A DNA stretch of 64,000 bases, from positions 310,001-374,000 of the forward strand of contig NZ_JADNRQ010000001.1 in assembly GCF_015594625.1 (NCBI RefSeq), in the 5' to 3' direction. This DNA comes from Desulfallas sp. Bu1-1 (GTDB taxonomy: Bacteria; Bacillota; Desulfotomaculia; Desulfotomaculales; Desulfallaceae). The notes below the pieces were generated by a model. That model was given only the letters and a program-made list of their open reading frames with translations. It had not been told where the DNA came from and made no database searches. Both the position numbers and the translations under genes were made by a program. Numbering within the stretch: position 1 is the first letter of the stretch; every line of letters starts with the position of its first letter. Shown in pieces: positions 18,503 to 30,379 of the stretch.

Positions 18503-20317
18503 ATGACACGGTTGTTTAAGCGAGCGATAATGACGGCACTGCTGGCGGCACTGGTTGTTTTTTACCCGGTGCAGGCTGCGCCGGCCGGGTCCCGCCCCAA
18601 CGTCGAGGACCATTACCCGGGAAAAGACGCCGGGGATGTGCCCGTCAATGTTGTAATCATGATTGAATTCAGCGAGGAGATGGACGAGCAAAGCGTCTTG
18701 GAAGGCTTTACGTTGAGAGATGAAGACGGTCGCGCTGTTTCCGGCTCTGTTACCTACGATGCTGCTTCTCACAAAGCGTATTTCAAACCGGACCAATCAT
18801 TAAAATACAACACGAAGTACAGGGTCAGGCTTTCCGGTTCCATTGAAGACGCGGACGGTGACAATCTCGCGTACTACAGTTTTGATTTTACAACGGCCAG
18901 GGATGCCCGCATGTACGTTGACGGCATTGAAGTGACGGGTAAATCCATTTATGTCAACAACAGCCCGGTGGATATAACCCTGGATGTTCCGGGCGCGGAG
19001 AAAGTTATTTACGGAGAAGAGGAACTGGAAAACCGGGGCGACGAATACTACCTGGAAGATGTTGTTTTAAAGCCGGGCGCCAATAGTTTTACCTTTAAAA
19101 TAACTTACGAGTACGAGGACGATACGGGGGAAACCCGGGAAGAGACAATCTCCTTCAGTAAACAAGTTTATTTTGTCAATACGCTGGAAGACGGGGCCGT
19201 GGTAACATATAACCTGCACGACGGCAACAAGGTCAGCGTTTTTGATAAAAAGTTGAATATCGTTTTCCCCAAAAACTATTATTTGCGGGAAGGTAACGGG
19301 GCGGCCCACAGCCAGGTGATGGCTTTTAAGCTGGAACGGATCTACCAGGTCAACGGCAGCCCGGCGGTCAGTTATTTATTCAACGTGGGCCATGTCCGGG
19401 GCAAGGAAGGCGACTACAGGTACGACTGTTTCGGGGAGAACTGCGCCGTTGCGGGCGCGCCGCCAGGCGGCCAAATGACCCTGCCGGTTGATGAGGACTT
19501 GGCCGAGGCTGCGTACCGGACGCTTACTGTGTTTTACGACGCGTATGACGGCCTGGCCGGGAACTGGCGGAACCTGGGCGGCAGGGCGGATGCCAAAAAG
19601 AAAACTGTCGCCGTGCCTTTCGAGGGATTCGGCCGTTACGTCGTGGTGAACCGGCTGTGGACCTTCCGGGACCAGGTTGGCTGGCCGGCCCGCCCCTGCG
19701 TGGAATACCTCTGGGCCCGGGGCATCATGTCGCCGGCCGGTACCGCTCCGGGATATTTCGGATTGACCGACCAGCAGGGAAAGGAATTAAACGCGACCCG
19801 GGGTGAATTCGTGGTCATGCTGGGCAAGGCGCTGGGATTGAAAACGCCCGGTGACGATGTTGGCCTGGGCATTTTCAGCGACGTATTCTACCTGTCGGGC
19901 CACTCTTACGGGTACAGCGGGGCGGGAGCCCTGGTGCCTTTGCCCCGTGACCACGTCAAGTATATCGAGGCGGCGGCCAAAAACGGCATTGTGAGTGGTT
20001 TCAGGGAAAAAGACGGGAGATTTGTGTTCCGCTATTTCGACAGTGTTACCAGGGAACAAGCGGCGGCGATAATCGCCGCGGCGGCGGGCCTGCCGGTATC
20101 CGGCGCCGGCGAGCGGGTGGTTGACTGGAAGCTGTCCCGCATGTTCAAGGACTACCAAAATATTTCCCCCGGGGCCCGGCCCTACGTGCTGGAAGCGGTG
20201 TCGGGCGGCTACATGCAAGGATTCCCGGACTGGACCTTCCGCCCCGGCGCTGGGCTTACCAGGATAGAAGCCGCCGAAATGGTCTACAAGCTGATGGAGA
20301 AAAAGAAATTATTGTAA
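18503..20317 (+). CDS. S-layer homology protein with Ig-like (Big_5) domain
   Basis: A 604-residue secreted protein with ATG 18503 behind CAGGTGATT; an ATG at 18476 would add nine unlikely residues. A signal peptide ends near VQAAPAG. Residues about 28-130 form a Big_5 Ig-like domain (HYPGKDAGDVPVNVVIMIEFSEEMD... YNTKYRVRLSGSIEDADGDNLA). A middle region of about 270 residues is unassigned. Three SLH repeats end the chain (ARPCVEYLWARGIMSP; VKYIEAAAKNGIVSGF; ARPYVLEAVSGGYMQGFPDWTFRPGAGLTRIEAAEM). The SLH repeats imply attachment to secondary cell-wall polymer. Confidence 0.9.
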   Translation: MTRLFKRAIMTALLAALVVFYPVQAAPAGSRPNVEDHYPGKDAGDVPVNVVIMIEFSEEMDEQSVLEGFTLRDEDGRAVSGSVTYDAASHKAYFKPDQSLKYNTKYRVRLSGSIEDADGDNLAYYSFDFTTARDARMYVDGIEVTGKSIYVNNSPVDITLDVPGAEKVIYGEEELENRGDEYYLEDVVLKPGANSFTFKITYEYEDDTGETREETISFSKQVYFVNTLEDGAVVTYNLHDGNKVSVFDKKLNIVFPKNYYLREGNGAAHSQVMAFKLERIYQVNGSPAVSYLFNVGHVRGKEGDYRYDCFGENCAVAGAPPGGQMTLPVDEDLAEAAYRTLTVFYDAYDGLAGNWRNLGGRADAKKKTVAVPFEGFGRYVVVNRLWTFRDQVGWPARPCVEYLWARGIMSPAGTAPGYFGLTDQQGKELNATRGEFVVMLGKALGLKTPGDDVGLGIFSDVFYLSGHSYGYSGAGALVPLPRDHVKYIEAAAKNGIVSGFREKDGRFVFRYFDSVTREQAAAIIAAAAGLPVSGAGERVVDWKLSRMFKDYQNISPGARPYVLEAVSGGYMQGFPDWTFRPGAGLTRIEAAEMVYKLMEKKKLL

Positions 20318-20339
20318 TTTATTACCGAGATATTGCATC

Positions 20340-20372
20340 CGGGCCGTGTGAGTCAAACGGCCCGTTTGTTTT
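20340..20372 (+). terminator. Rho-independent terminator
   Basis: CGGGCCGT at 20340-20347 pairs with ACGGCCCG at 20357-20364, followed by TTTGTTTT. Confidence 0.88.
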
Positions 20373-20501
20373 ATAACCGATTATTTAATCCGAAAATAAC
20401 CTGGGGTCAAGCTCCGGGGCTATGACAATATTATGTTAAGCCGGGTAGTAATTTTTTACCGTTGCGCGGCGTGATATAATTTAATCCGGGGGTGAATTGA
20501 A

Positions 20502-22487
20502 ATGCAATTTAACCTGAAATCCTCCTACGAGCCCCGGGGCGACCAGCCCAAGGCCATCGCTCAACTGGTGGAGGGGCTCAACAACGGTTTGAAACACCAG
20601 ACCCTGCTGGGCGTGACCGGCAGCGGCAAGACATACACCATGGCCCAGGTGATCCAGCGGGTACAGCGGCCCACCCTGGTGCTGGCCCACAACAAGACCC
20701 TGGCGGCCCAGCTGTGCGGCGAGTTCAAGGAATTTTTCCCGGACAACGCGGTGGAGTATTTCGTCAGCTACTACGATTATTACCAGCCCGAGGCGTATAT
20801 CCCCCAGACCGACACTTACATTGAGAAGGACTCCTCCATCAACGACGAGATCGACAAGCTGCGCCACTCGGCCACTTGCGCCCTGTTCGAGCGGCGGGAC
20901 GTGATCATCGTGGCCAGCGTGTCCTGCATCTACGGGTTGGGCGACCCCGAGCAGTACAGCACCCTGGTGCTGTCCCTACGCAAGGGGTTTGAATACGACC
21001 GGGACGCCGTGCTGCGCCGGCTGGTGGATATCCAGTACGAGCGCAACGATGTCAATTTTACCCGGAGCACCTTCCGGGTGCGGGGCGACGTGCTGGAGAT
21101 ATTTCCGGCGGGCAACTCCGAACGGGCCATCCGGGTGGAATTTTTCGGCGACGAGGTGGAACGGCTCCTGGAGTTTGACGTGCTCACCGGTGAGATCACC
21201 GGGGAGCGGCAGCACGTTTCGGTTTTCCCCGCCAGCCACTACGCCATCTCCCGCGACCGCATGGAGGCGGCCATTGCCCGGATCGAGGAGGAACTGGAGC
21301 AGCGGCTGTTCGAGCTGCGGCAGCGGGACAAGCTGCTGGAGGCCCAGCGCCTGGAGCAGCGCACCAGGTACGATATCGAGATGATGCGGGAAATGGGCTA
21401 CTGCAACGGCATTGAAAACTATTCCCGGCATCTCACCGGGCGTCAGCCGGGTGAACCGCCCTATACGCTGCTGGACTATTTCCCGGACGACTTTTTGATG
21501 ATCATCGACGAATCCCACGTCACCCTCCCACAGGTGCGGGCCATGTACGAGGGGGACCGGTCCCGCAAGACCGCGCTGGTGGAGTACGGCTTTCGCCTGC
21601 CCTCGGCTTTCGACAACCGCCCCCTCACCTTCGAGGAGTTTGAGCGGCGGCTGGGCCAGGTGATTTACGTTTCCGCCACCCCCGGTCCCTACGAGCTGGA
21701 ACATAGCGACCAGGTGGTGGAACAGATCATCCGGCCCACCGGGCTGGTGGATCCCGAGTTGTTCGTGCGTCCCACCCGGGGGCAGATCGACGACCTGATC
21801 GGCGAGATCAACCAGCGGGTGGCCAAACGGGAACGGGTGCTGATCACCACCCTGACCAAGAAAATGGCCGAGGACCTTACCGATTACCTGCGGGAAACGG
21901 GCATCCGGGTGCGCTACATGCACTCGGAGATCAACACCATCGAGCGGATGGAAATTATCCGCGACCTGCGGCTGGGCACATTCGACGTGCTGGTGGGTAT
22001 CAACCTGTTGCGGGAGGGACTGGACCTGCCCGAGGTGAGCCTGGTGGCCATCCTGGACGCCGACAAGGAGGGCTACCTGCGCTCGGAACGCTCGCTGATC
22101 CAGACCATCGGGCGGGCGGCCCGGAACGTGAACGGGCGGGTGATTCTCTACGCCGACCGGATCACCGAGTCCATGCGCCGGGCCATTGATGAAACCGAGC
22201 GCCGCCGCAAGCTGCAGGCGGAGTTCAACCTGCAGCACGGCATCACCCCGCAAACCGTGCGCAAGGCGGTGCACGAAGTGATCGAGGCCACCGCCAAAGT
22301 GGCCGAAACGCCGGCGGTATACGACGTGGCGGCCAGGAAAGGCAAGTTGACCAAGAAGGAAATCAGGCAGATGCTGGCCCGGCTGGAGAAAGAAATGCGG
22401 GAGGCGGCGCGGCGGCTGGAATTCGAGCAGGCGGCCCAGCTCCGGGACGCCATCATCGAGCTGCGCCTGGAACTGCGCAGCCGGTAG
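20502..22487 (+). CDS. uvrB: Excinuclease ABC subunit B
   Basis: DNA damage-verifying helicase of nucleotide excision repair, 661 residues. Walker A is [15 protein letters not shown]; the beta-hairpin and tyrosine region is [25 protein letters not shown]; motif II is DESHVTLPQ; motif VI is [13 protein letters not shown]. The C-terminal UVR motif ([26 protein letters not shown]) binds UvrC. ATG 20502 follows GGGGGTGA, and a TATAAT box lies at 20475. Partners uvrA (23956) and uvrC (28338) follow, but uvrA is separated by repeats and a toxin-antitoxin pair. The TAG stop shares its last base with a REP-like repeat. Confidence 0.98.
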   Translation: MQFNLKSSYEPRGDQPKAIAQLVEGLNNGLKHQTLLGVTGSGKTYTMAQVIQRVQRPTLVLAHNKTLAAQLCGEFKEFFPDNAVEYFVSYYDYYQPEAYIPQTDTYIEKDSSINDEIDKLRHSATCALFERRDVIIVASVSCIYGLGDPEQYSTLVLSLRKGFEYDRDAVLRRLVDIQYERNDVNFTRSTFRVRGDVLEIFPAGNSERAIRVEFFGDEVERLLEFDVLTGEITGERQHVSVFPASHYAISRDRMEAAIARIEEELEQRLFELRQRDKLLEAQRLEQRTRYDIEMMREMGYCNGIENYSRHLTGRQPGEPPYTLLDYFPDDFLMIIDESHVTLPQVRAMYEGDRSRKTALVEYGFRLPSAFDNRPLTFEEFERRLGQVIYVSATPGPYELEHSDQVVEQIIRPTGLVDPELFVRPTRGQIDDLIGEINQRVAKRERVLITTLTKKMAEDLTDYLRETGIRVRYMHSEINTIERMEIIRDLRLGTFDVLVGINLLREGLDLPEVSLVAILDADKEGYLRSERSLIQTIGRAARNVNGRVILYADRITESMRRAIDETERRRKLQAEFNLQHGITPQTVRKAVHEVIEATAKVAETPAVYDVAARKGKLTKKEIRQMLARLEKEMREAARRLEFEQAAQLRDAIIELRLELRSR

Positions 22488-22515
22488 GGGTCAGGCCTAT
22501 CGTAACTGTAATAAC
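22487..22515 (+). repeat. REP-like repeat, copy 2
   Basis: GGGGTCAGGCCT then ATCGTAACTGTAATAAC, beginning on the last base of the uvrB stop codon. Confidence 0.9.
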
Positions 22516-22619
22516 TGTAAAAATAATATATTATAATAAAAAGATTTCTACCTGGTGCATGTTAAAACGCCAGGGGATCGAGAGAGTTCTCCGGTGTAAG
22601 TGGCAGGTAAATTTAAGGA

Positions 22620-22870
22620 TGATTTGGCTGCAAAAACTGGTACTTGTAGTTGGCGCTCCGGCGGTTTCTTCCGTTCGTTTCGCAATTTTACCTTTATGGC
22701 TGGAGCAACTTTTAGTTAACGCTTACAACTTACTGCCCAACTACTTCTTCACGCCCTAAGGGGTCATGGCTCTTGGGATATGACGGGCTAGGGACCGCAT
22801 CCAGTGCTCCACTCACTCCAGAAATCCGCCGGATCGCCTACCACTATGGTGTTTTTGCAGTTAAATCAAG
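22620..22870 (-). repeat. MITE-like element, copy C
   Basis: Nearly complete copy in inverse orientation. TGATTTGGCTGCAAAAAC at 22620-22637 and GTTTTTGCAGTTAAATCAA at 22851-22869 are terminal inverted repeats. Internal blocks match copies E and F (CCGTTCGTTTCGCAATTTTAC, TATGACGGGCTAGGGACCGC). It lies in the uvrB-uvrA interval; a 66-codon frame at 22559-22759 inside it is spurious. Confidence 0.88.
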
Positions 22871-23130
22871 GATAAGTTTGTAAGTTTATGCCCGCCATGG
22901 CTCAGAACAGAACCAATTCCCTTTAAACCCGGCCCGGGTCAATGCTGGCGAGTAAAACCGGATAAATTATTGATTCCAAATATTCCCTCTGGTATAGTAA
23001 GTTAGTAAGGCGGAAGGTAAGAAACGGGATCGGGCCTGAAAGCGGTAAATACTATAACGATATTGAAATGATGATTTCACGGTAAACCATATTTTTATCC
23101 GCCCGGTCCCGGGGGAAAGGGGATTTTCAA
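22871..23130. other. Non-coding stretch before the toxin-antitoxin pair
   Basis: No gene. The AT-rich middle (TATTGATTCC...TATAGTAAG, near 22970-23000) may hold the antitoxin promoter, but the hexamers are imperfect. Confidence 0.3.
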
Positions 23131-23415
23131 TTGCAATACGAAGTGGTTACGCTCACCAGCAAGGGGCAGTTGACGTTGCCCAAACAATACAGGGACAAAT
23201 TGCGCCTGGATAAGGGATCGCAGTTGGCCGTGGCCTTGAAGGGCGATACTTTGCTGTTGAAAAAGGTTTACCCGGTGTGTCCCCTTGGCGAAAAAGACCC
23301 CATCTGGGATATGGTGGGGGTATTTGAAGACAGCCGGGGCGCCGCCGGGGTTTCGGAGGCCCGCGACGGCGGCGTTGCGGAAGGGGAGGTGGCGGCGTGC
23401 AAAAAGTCCTGGTAG
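23131..23415 (+). CDS. AbrB/SpoVT-type antitoxin
   Basis: A 94-residue protein with an N-terminal swapped-hairpin AbrB domain (VVTLTSKGQLTLPKQYRDKLRLDKGSQLAVALKGDTLLLKK), the DNA-binding and dimer part of VapB/MazE-type antitoxins. The C-terminal half, with WDMVGVFEDSRG, should wrap the toxin. It starts at TTG 23131 behind GGGAAAGGGG. It overlaps the PIN toxin gene by 19 bases, so the two are translationally coupled, and the pair is expected to repress its own promoter. Confidence 0.85.
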   Translation: MQYEVVTLTSKGQLTLPKQYRDKLRLDKGSQLAVALKGDTLLLKKVYPVCPLGEKDPIWDMVGVFEDSRGAAGVSEARDGGVAEGEVAACKKSW

Positions 23416-23807
23416 ACTCCGGGGCGGTGTTCGCCCTGCTGTGCCGCGGCGATCAAAACCACGGGGCGGCCGTGGCGGCCCTGCGCCGGATGCAAAGGCA
23501 AAAAGCGCTGCCGGTGCTGACCAACTACCTCCTGGCGGAAACCCACGCTTTGCTGGCCGCCCGCCTGGGCCCTGACGCCGCCCGCATGTGGGTGCGGCAC
23601 AACATCTGGCCGGTGGAACGGGCCGGGGAGGCGGATGAGATGCGGGCCCGGGAGATCCTGCTTTCCGGCCGGGGCGGGGACTGCACCCTCACCGACGCCG
23701 TCAGTTTCGCCGTCATGGAACGGCTGGGCATCGATACCGCCCTGACCTTTGACGAAAATTTCGCCCGCTACGGTTTCCACATCCTCCAGGGGTCAGGCCT
23801 GTCGTAA
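23397..23807 (+). CDS. VapC-like PIN domain toxin with repeat-derived tail
   Basis: Putative ribonuclease toxin of 136 residues, GTG start at 23397 inside the antitoxin gene. PIN-domain acidic residues are in place: D7 (VLVDSGAVFALL), E48 (LLAETHALL), D100 (CTLTDAVSF) and D119 (LTFDENF). The last residues GSGLS are not part of the domain: they are read from the REP-like repeat at 23789, which also supplies the stop codon. UvrA and the transposase at 26983 end with the same five residues for the same reason. Confidence 0.86.
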   Translation: MQKVLVDSGAVFALLCRGDQNHGAAVAALRRMQRQKALPVLTNYLLAETHALLAARLGPDAARMWVRHNIWPVERAGEADEMRAREILLSGRGGDCTLTDAVSFAVMERLGIDTALTFDENFARYGFHILQGSGLS

Positions 23808-23814
23808 CTGTAAT
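23789..23814 (+). repeat. REP-like repeat, copy 3 (3' end altered)
   Basis: GGGGTCAGGCCTGTCGTAAC then TGTAAT; the final AAC differs. It encodes GSGLS and the stop of the PIN toxin. Confidence 0.85.
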
Positions 23815-23955
23815 TATATTGCAAAATTCGACACAATCCTACATAAGTTTAAATCTTATCCTCAGCACGGCAAACTTGACTGGAAGTGGCTCATGTTATA
23901 TTAATACGTATTATTCCGCATTTTTACGACTTAAGAATTAAAAATGGAGGCAGTC

Positions 23956-26781
<2,826 letters not shown>

Positions 26782-26799
26782 CTGTAATAACTTTGGTTA

Positions 26800-26903
26800 T
26801 TTTACCTGGATACAGGTAAAACGGGCCGCAGGAATTACAGGTATAATCCCCCGGCGCGGTGTGGGTCCGGTCGTAATATGAGGTTAACCAATGTTTGGAT
26901 GGT
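26800..26903 (+). repeat. Left flank of transposase, repeated at 27897-28132
   Basis: TACCTGGATACAGGTAAA, TATAATCCCC, and a block GGTCCGGTCGTAATATGAGG with AATGTTTGGATG (26863-26903) recur on the right side of the transposase (block at 28092-28132). The transposase is thus bracketed by related sequence in direct orientation. Confidence 0.7.
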
Positions 26904-26982
26904 ATGGCGGCAAGGGTAGTTTACATTAGCCCGCGGATGTTGCCGGCCATGTAATATACCGTGTAATATTAAGGAGGTATAT

Positions 26983-27879
26983 ATGGCGCGCAAGCCAAGA
27001 ATCCATGTTCCAGGCGCATTTTACCATGTTATGGCCCGGGGTAATCGGAAACAAGATGTTTTTCAAGACGATGATGATTACCATACTTATTTGAGGCTGG
27101 TTAAAAAGTATAGTCAAAGATACGGCGTTGAGGTCCATGGTTACGTTTTAATGCCCAATCACGTGCACTTTTTACTGAGGGTTGGGGATGTCCCCCTGGC
27201 CAAGTTCATGCAAGGCGTCCAGCAATCCTATACTCAAATCTACAATAAACGCCATGACCAGGTGGGCCACCTTTTCCAGGGCCGCTTCAAAAGTTTGCTG
27301 GTTGACAAGGATGCCTACCTGTTGGAATTAATCAGGTATATTCACTTAAACCCCGTTAAAGCCGGACTGGTTAACGATCCGCGAAGTTATCGCTGGTCAA
27401 GCCAATGGAACTACTTCCACACCCGGGAGGAAGATTGGGTAAAAACCGGGTTTATAAAAAGTATACTGGCGCAATATGGCGGGACTGTGGTAGACGATTA
27501 CCAGTTGGTACCCGATTCGGTACCGGGAAATGACGTATCAATCCAAAAAGAGAATGTTCAGCGGCAGTCACAAGATGTGGCCCACCTTAAACTTGATTTG
27601 GATGCCTTGTTGAGTGTTGTTTCTGAATTTACAGGCGTGGCTCCGCAACTTGTGGCCGGTTCCGGGCGTGTAAAGCAAGCCTTGGAAGCGAGGCGTCTTT
27701 TGGTCTATGCCGCCTGTCGCTGGGGACGTTACAGCCTTGCGGAAGTGGCCGGTTTTTTAAACCGGACGGAATCGACCATTTCCAAGTCCCTGCACTGGGT
27801 TGAAGATAATTTAGGTGCTTTGGGCGAAGATACCTTGCCGCGCCTGAGGCAAAAACTCCAGGGGTCAGGCCTGTCGTAA
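26983..27879 (+). CDS. REP-associated tyrosine transposase (RAYT, Y1/HUH)
   Basis: A 298-residue IS200-like single-strand transposase. The Y1 domain occupies the first 150 residues: MARKPRIHVPGAFYHVMARGNRKQDVF, the HUH metal motif in PNHVHFLLRV, and the nucleophile tyrosine in QGVQQSYTQIYNKRH, followed by GHLFQGRFKS and YIHLNPVKAGLV. The C-terminal part (RRLLVYAACRWGRYSLAEVAGFLNRTESTISKSLHW) resembles the DnaA domain IV helix-turn-helix seen in some RAYT proteins. AAGGAGGT precedes ATG 26983. The gene itself ends in the repeat (GSGLS and stop). Such enzymes mobilise REP sequences rather than themselves, and REP-like copies flank it at 26763, 27861 and 28291. Confidence 0.93.
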   Translation: MARKPRIHVPGAFYHVMARGNRKQDVFQDDDDYHTYLRLVKKYSQRYGVEVHGYVLMPNHVHFLLRVGDVPLAKFMQGVQQSYTQIYNKRHDQVGHLFQGRFKSLLVDKDAYLLELIRYIHLNPVKAGLVNDPRSYRWSSQWNYFHTREEDWVKTGFIKSILAQYGGTVVDDYQLVPDSVPGNDVSIQKENVQRQSQDVAHLKLDLDALLSVVSEFTGVAPQLVAGSGRVKQALEARRLLVYAACRWGRYSLAEVAGFLNRTESTISKSLHWVEDNLGALGEDTLPRLRQKLQGSGLS

Positions 27880-27889
27880 CTGTAATAAC
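27861..27889 (+). repeat. REP-like repeat, copy 5 (3' end of the transposase gene)
   Basis: GGGGTCAGGCCT then GTCGTAACTGTAATAAC; it encodes GSGLS and the stop codon of the RAYT gene. Confidence 0.93.
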
Positions 27890-27923
27890 CTGAGTTGTTG
27901 TACCTGTATACAGATAAACGGCC

Positions 27924-27953
27924 CTCAGGGGATTATAGCTATAATCCCCTGAG
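27924..27953. repeat. 30-bp perfect palindrome
   Basis: CTCAGGGGATTATAG followed directly by its exact reverse complement. A decayed version (GCAGGAATTACAGGTATAATCC) sits at the equivalent place left of the transposase near 26829. Confidence 0.85.
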
Positions 27954-28091
27954 GCCTTGATAAATTCCGTTTTCGTAAAACTCGGTGCCAACAAGACCTC
28001 TATTTATTCGGTTCTTACTTAGCCATTTACACGGGATAGGTACTTTGCCAGCAACATGAAGGGATTATTGGTATAATTACCTGTCGCGGCG

Positions 28092-28132
28092 TAGGTCCGG
28101 TCGTAATATGAGGTTAACCGATGTTTGGATGC
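28092..28132 (+). repeat. Right flank block matching 26863-26903
   Basis: The GGTCCGGTCGTAATATGAGG block and GATGTTTGGATG repeat the left flank with a single difference. Apart from the repeats listed here, bases 27890-28290 hold no gene that I can see. Confidence 0.8.
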
Positions 28133-28290
28133 GCCACAGTTAAGGGGGAAAGTTTTTATGAATTTTAAGTACAGGGTGTCCAAGGTGGAAGTATGAAACT
28201 TTTGCGCGTGGCTGGTTAGATAAACTTAAATAGACCTTTTCTACGATATAAGCAACATCTATTATATAATTAATATATTTGGATTTTAGA

Positions 28291-28319
28291 GTTATTACAG
28301 TTGCGACAGGCCTGACCCC
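28291..28319 (-). repeat. REP-like repeat, copy 6 (inverse)
   Basis: GTTATTACAGTTGCGACAGG then CCTGACCCC, the reverse complement of the other copies with one change. It lies directly before the uvrC ribosome binding site; the adjoining TAATATATTTGGA also occurs beside copy 7. Confidence 0.9.
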
Positions 28320-28337
28320 TGAAGTGAGGTGATGGGT

Positions 28338-30194
28338 GTGCGGGAAAAGCTGGGACAGCTGCCGGAAAGCCCGGGAGTTTATTTGTTTCGGGACGGGACC
28401 GGGCAGGTTATATATGTGGGCAAGGCCGTGTCCCTGAAAAACAGGGTGCGTTCTTATTTCGGGGCGACGGCGGGCCGCAATCCCAAGGTTAAGGCGATGA
28501 TGGCGCGGGCCCGGGACTTGGAGTATATCACCACCGATTCCGAGGTGGAGGCGCTGATTCTGGAGGCCAACCTGATCAAGGAGCACCGGCCCCGGTACAA
28601 CGTCTTTTTGAGGGACGACAAAAGCTATCCTTACCTGAAAGTGACTCTGAACGAGCAATTTCCCCGGGTGTTGATGACCCGCCGGGTGGTCAAGGACGGG
28701 TCCCGGTATTTCGGCCCCTACACCCAGGTGGGCGCGGTGCACGAAACGCTGCGGCTGCTCAAGCGCATTTTTCCGCTGCGTTCCTGCAAGCAAAGGGACC
28801 CGGCGCCCCGGAGCAGGCCCTGCCTGAACCAGCACATCAAGCGGTGCCTGGGCCCGTGCTGCGGGCTGGTCACCCCGGAGGAATACCGGAAGGTGGTGGA
28901 CGGGGTGCTGCTGTTTCTGGAAGGGAAACAGGAGGAACTGGTGAAGGCCCTGCGGGCGCGCATGGAGCAGGCCGCGGAAAACCTGGAATTCGAGCGCGCC
29001 GCCGAACTGCGGGACCAGCTGCAGGCTGTGGAAAAGGTGATTGAAAAGCAAAAGATAGTGAACGCCGATCGGGAGGACAGGGATGTGGTGGCCATGGCCC
29101 GGGACCAGGACGAGGCTTGCGTGATGGTGTTTTTTGTGCGCGGCGGCAAGCTGATCGGACGGGAACACTTTATCCTCGACGGCACCGGCGAGATGGGGCG
29201 GGACGAGGTGATCACCGCCTTCATCAAGCAGTATTACCTCCGGGCCGAGTTTGTCCCCCGGGAGGTCCTGGTTGAGGACGTGCTGGCCGGGGAGAAGGGA
29301 CTGCTGGAACAGTGGCTGGCCGAAAAGCGGGGCGGCCGGGTTTACATCACCAGGCCGCACCGGGGGGAGAAGAAACAGCTGGTGGACCTGGTGGGTCGCA
29401 ACGCATTGCTGGTGCTGGAAGAAGTGCAGGCCGGCCGGGCGGCCCGCAAGGATGATTTACAAAAGGCGCTGGAGCAACTGGCCGGAGCCCTGGGGCTGGA
29501 GGCCCCGCCCCGCCGGATGGAGTGCTATGATATATCCAACACCCAGGGGGCCGAGCCCGTGGCCTCCATGGTGGTGTTTGAGGATGGGCGGCCCGCCCCG
29601 CAGCAGTACCGGCGGTTTAAAATCAAAACTGTAACCGGCCCGGATGATTTCGCTTCCATGCGGGAGGCACTGGAGCGGCGTTTCGCCCGCGGGCGGGAGG
29701 AAAGGGATCTGGTCAACACCGGGCAAATGTCCGGCAAGAAGGCCAAGTTTCACCGCTTCCCCGATCTGGTGGTGGTGGACGGCGGCAAGGGGCAGCTCTC
29801 TGCCGCGCTGGAGGCGCTGAAAGCCCGGGGATTTGATTATATTCCGGTGTGCAGCCTGGCCAAACAGGAGGAACTGGTTTTCCTGCCGGGACGCGCCGAG
29901 CCCGTGCGGCTGCCGCTTGATTCCCCGGCCCTGAAGCTGCTGCAGCGGCTCCGGGACGAGGCGCACCGCTTTGCGGTAACCTACCACCGGCAGCTGCGGG
30001 GCAAGCGCAACCTGAAATCCATGCTGGAGGAAATAGAGGGCGTCGGGCCGGTGCGGCGCCGGGAACTGCTGAGAAGCTTTGGAACCGTGGAAAAAATCAA
30101 GGAGGCCACACTGGAGGAGCTGGCTGCCGTGCCGGGCATGAACCGCCGGGCGGCCCGGGCCGTATACGATTACTTTAGGGATTATGGTGGCTGA
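28338..30194 (+). CDS. uvrC: Excinuclease ABC subunit C
   Basis: Makes the dual incisions of excision repair. GTG 28338 follows GAGGTG by six bases and gives 618 residues starting MREKLGQLPESPGVYLF; ATG 28332 is an alternative but too close to the ribosome binding site. The GIY-YIG nuclease is at the N-terminus (GVYLFRDGTGQVIYVGKA), a cysteine cluster follows (RPCLNQHIKRCLGPCCGL), then a UVR motif (AAENLEFERAAELRDQLQ) and the RNase H-like C-terminal nuclease (MECYDISNTQG, VVDGGKGQLSAA), ending in tandem helix-hairpin-helix (GPVRRRELLRSFG, AVPGMNRRAARAVYDYF). Confidence 0.97.
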   Translation: MREKLGQLPESPGVYLFRDGTGQVIYVGKAVSLKNRVRSYFGATAGRNPKVKAMMARARDLEYITTDSEVEALILEANLIKEHRPRYNVFLRDDKSYPYLKVTLNEQFPRVLMTRRVVKDGSRYFGPYTQVGAVHETLRLLKRIFPLRSCKQRDPAPRSRPCLNQHIKRCLGPCCGLVTPEEYRKVVDGVLLFLEGKQEELVKALRARMEQAAENLEFERAAELRDQLQAVEKVIEKQKIVNADREDRDVVAMARDQDEACVMVFFVRGGKLIGREHFILDGTGEMGRDEVITAFIKQYYLRAEFVPREVLVEDVLAGEKGLLEQWLAEKRGGRVYITRPHRGEKKQLVDLVGRNALLVLEEVQAGRAARKDDLQKALEQLAGALGLEAPPRRMECYDISNTQGAEPVASMVVFEDGRPAPQQYRRFKIKTVTGPDDFASMREALERRFARGREERDLVNTGQMSGKKAKFHRFPDLVVVDGGKGQLSAALEALKARGFDYIPVCSLAKQEELVFLPGRAEPVRLPLDSPALKLLQRLRDEAHRFAVTYHRQLRGKRNLKSMLEEIEGVGPVRRRELLRSFGTVEKIKEATLEELAAVPGMNRRAARAVYDYFRDYGG

Positions 30195-30379
30195 AAATAA
30201 CCGGTGTATGGGCTTTATATTTGACCGGTTGGGTTGTTAGCATCTGTGAGTTCAGAATGGCGCAGTTGTAAGGCGCATGCGGTTTATAGTTACTCCGGCC
30301 GGGTTGTTATGCAAAATCTTGTGCCGGGGAAGGATTTTCCGGTTCACTTAATACCGGGTAACTGTTATGGAGGTATGTA

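Noticed and set aside
20976-22274. 432-codon minus-strand frame inside uvrB (and similar long ones opposite uvrA at 25471-26733 and the 16831 lipoprotein)
   Set aside because: Histidine/glutamine-rich shadow translations typical of the antisense of GC-rich genes; no domain pattern.
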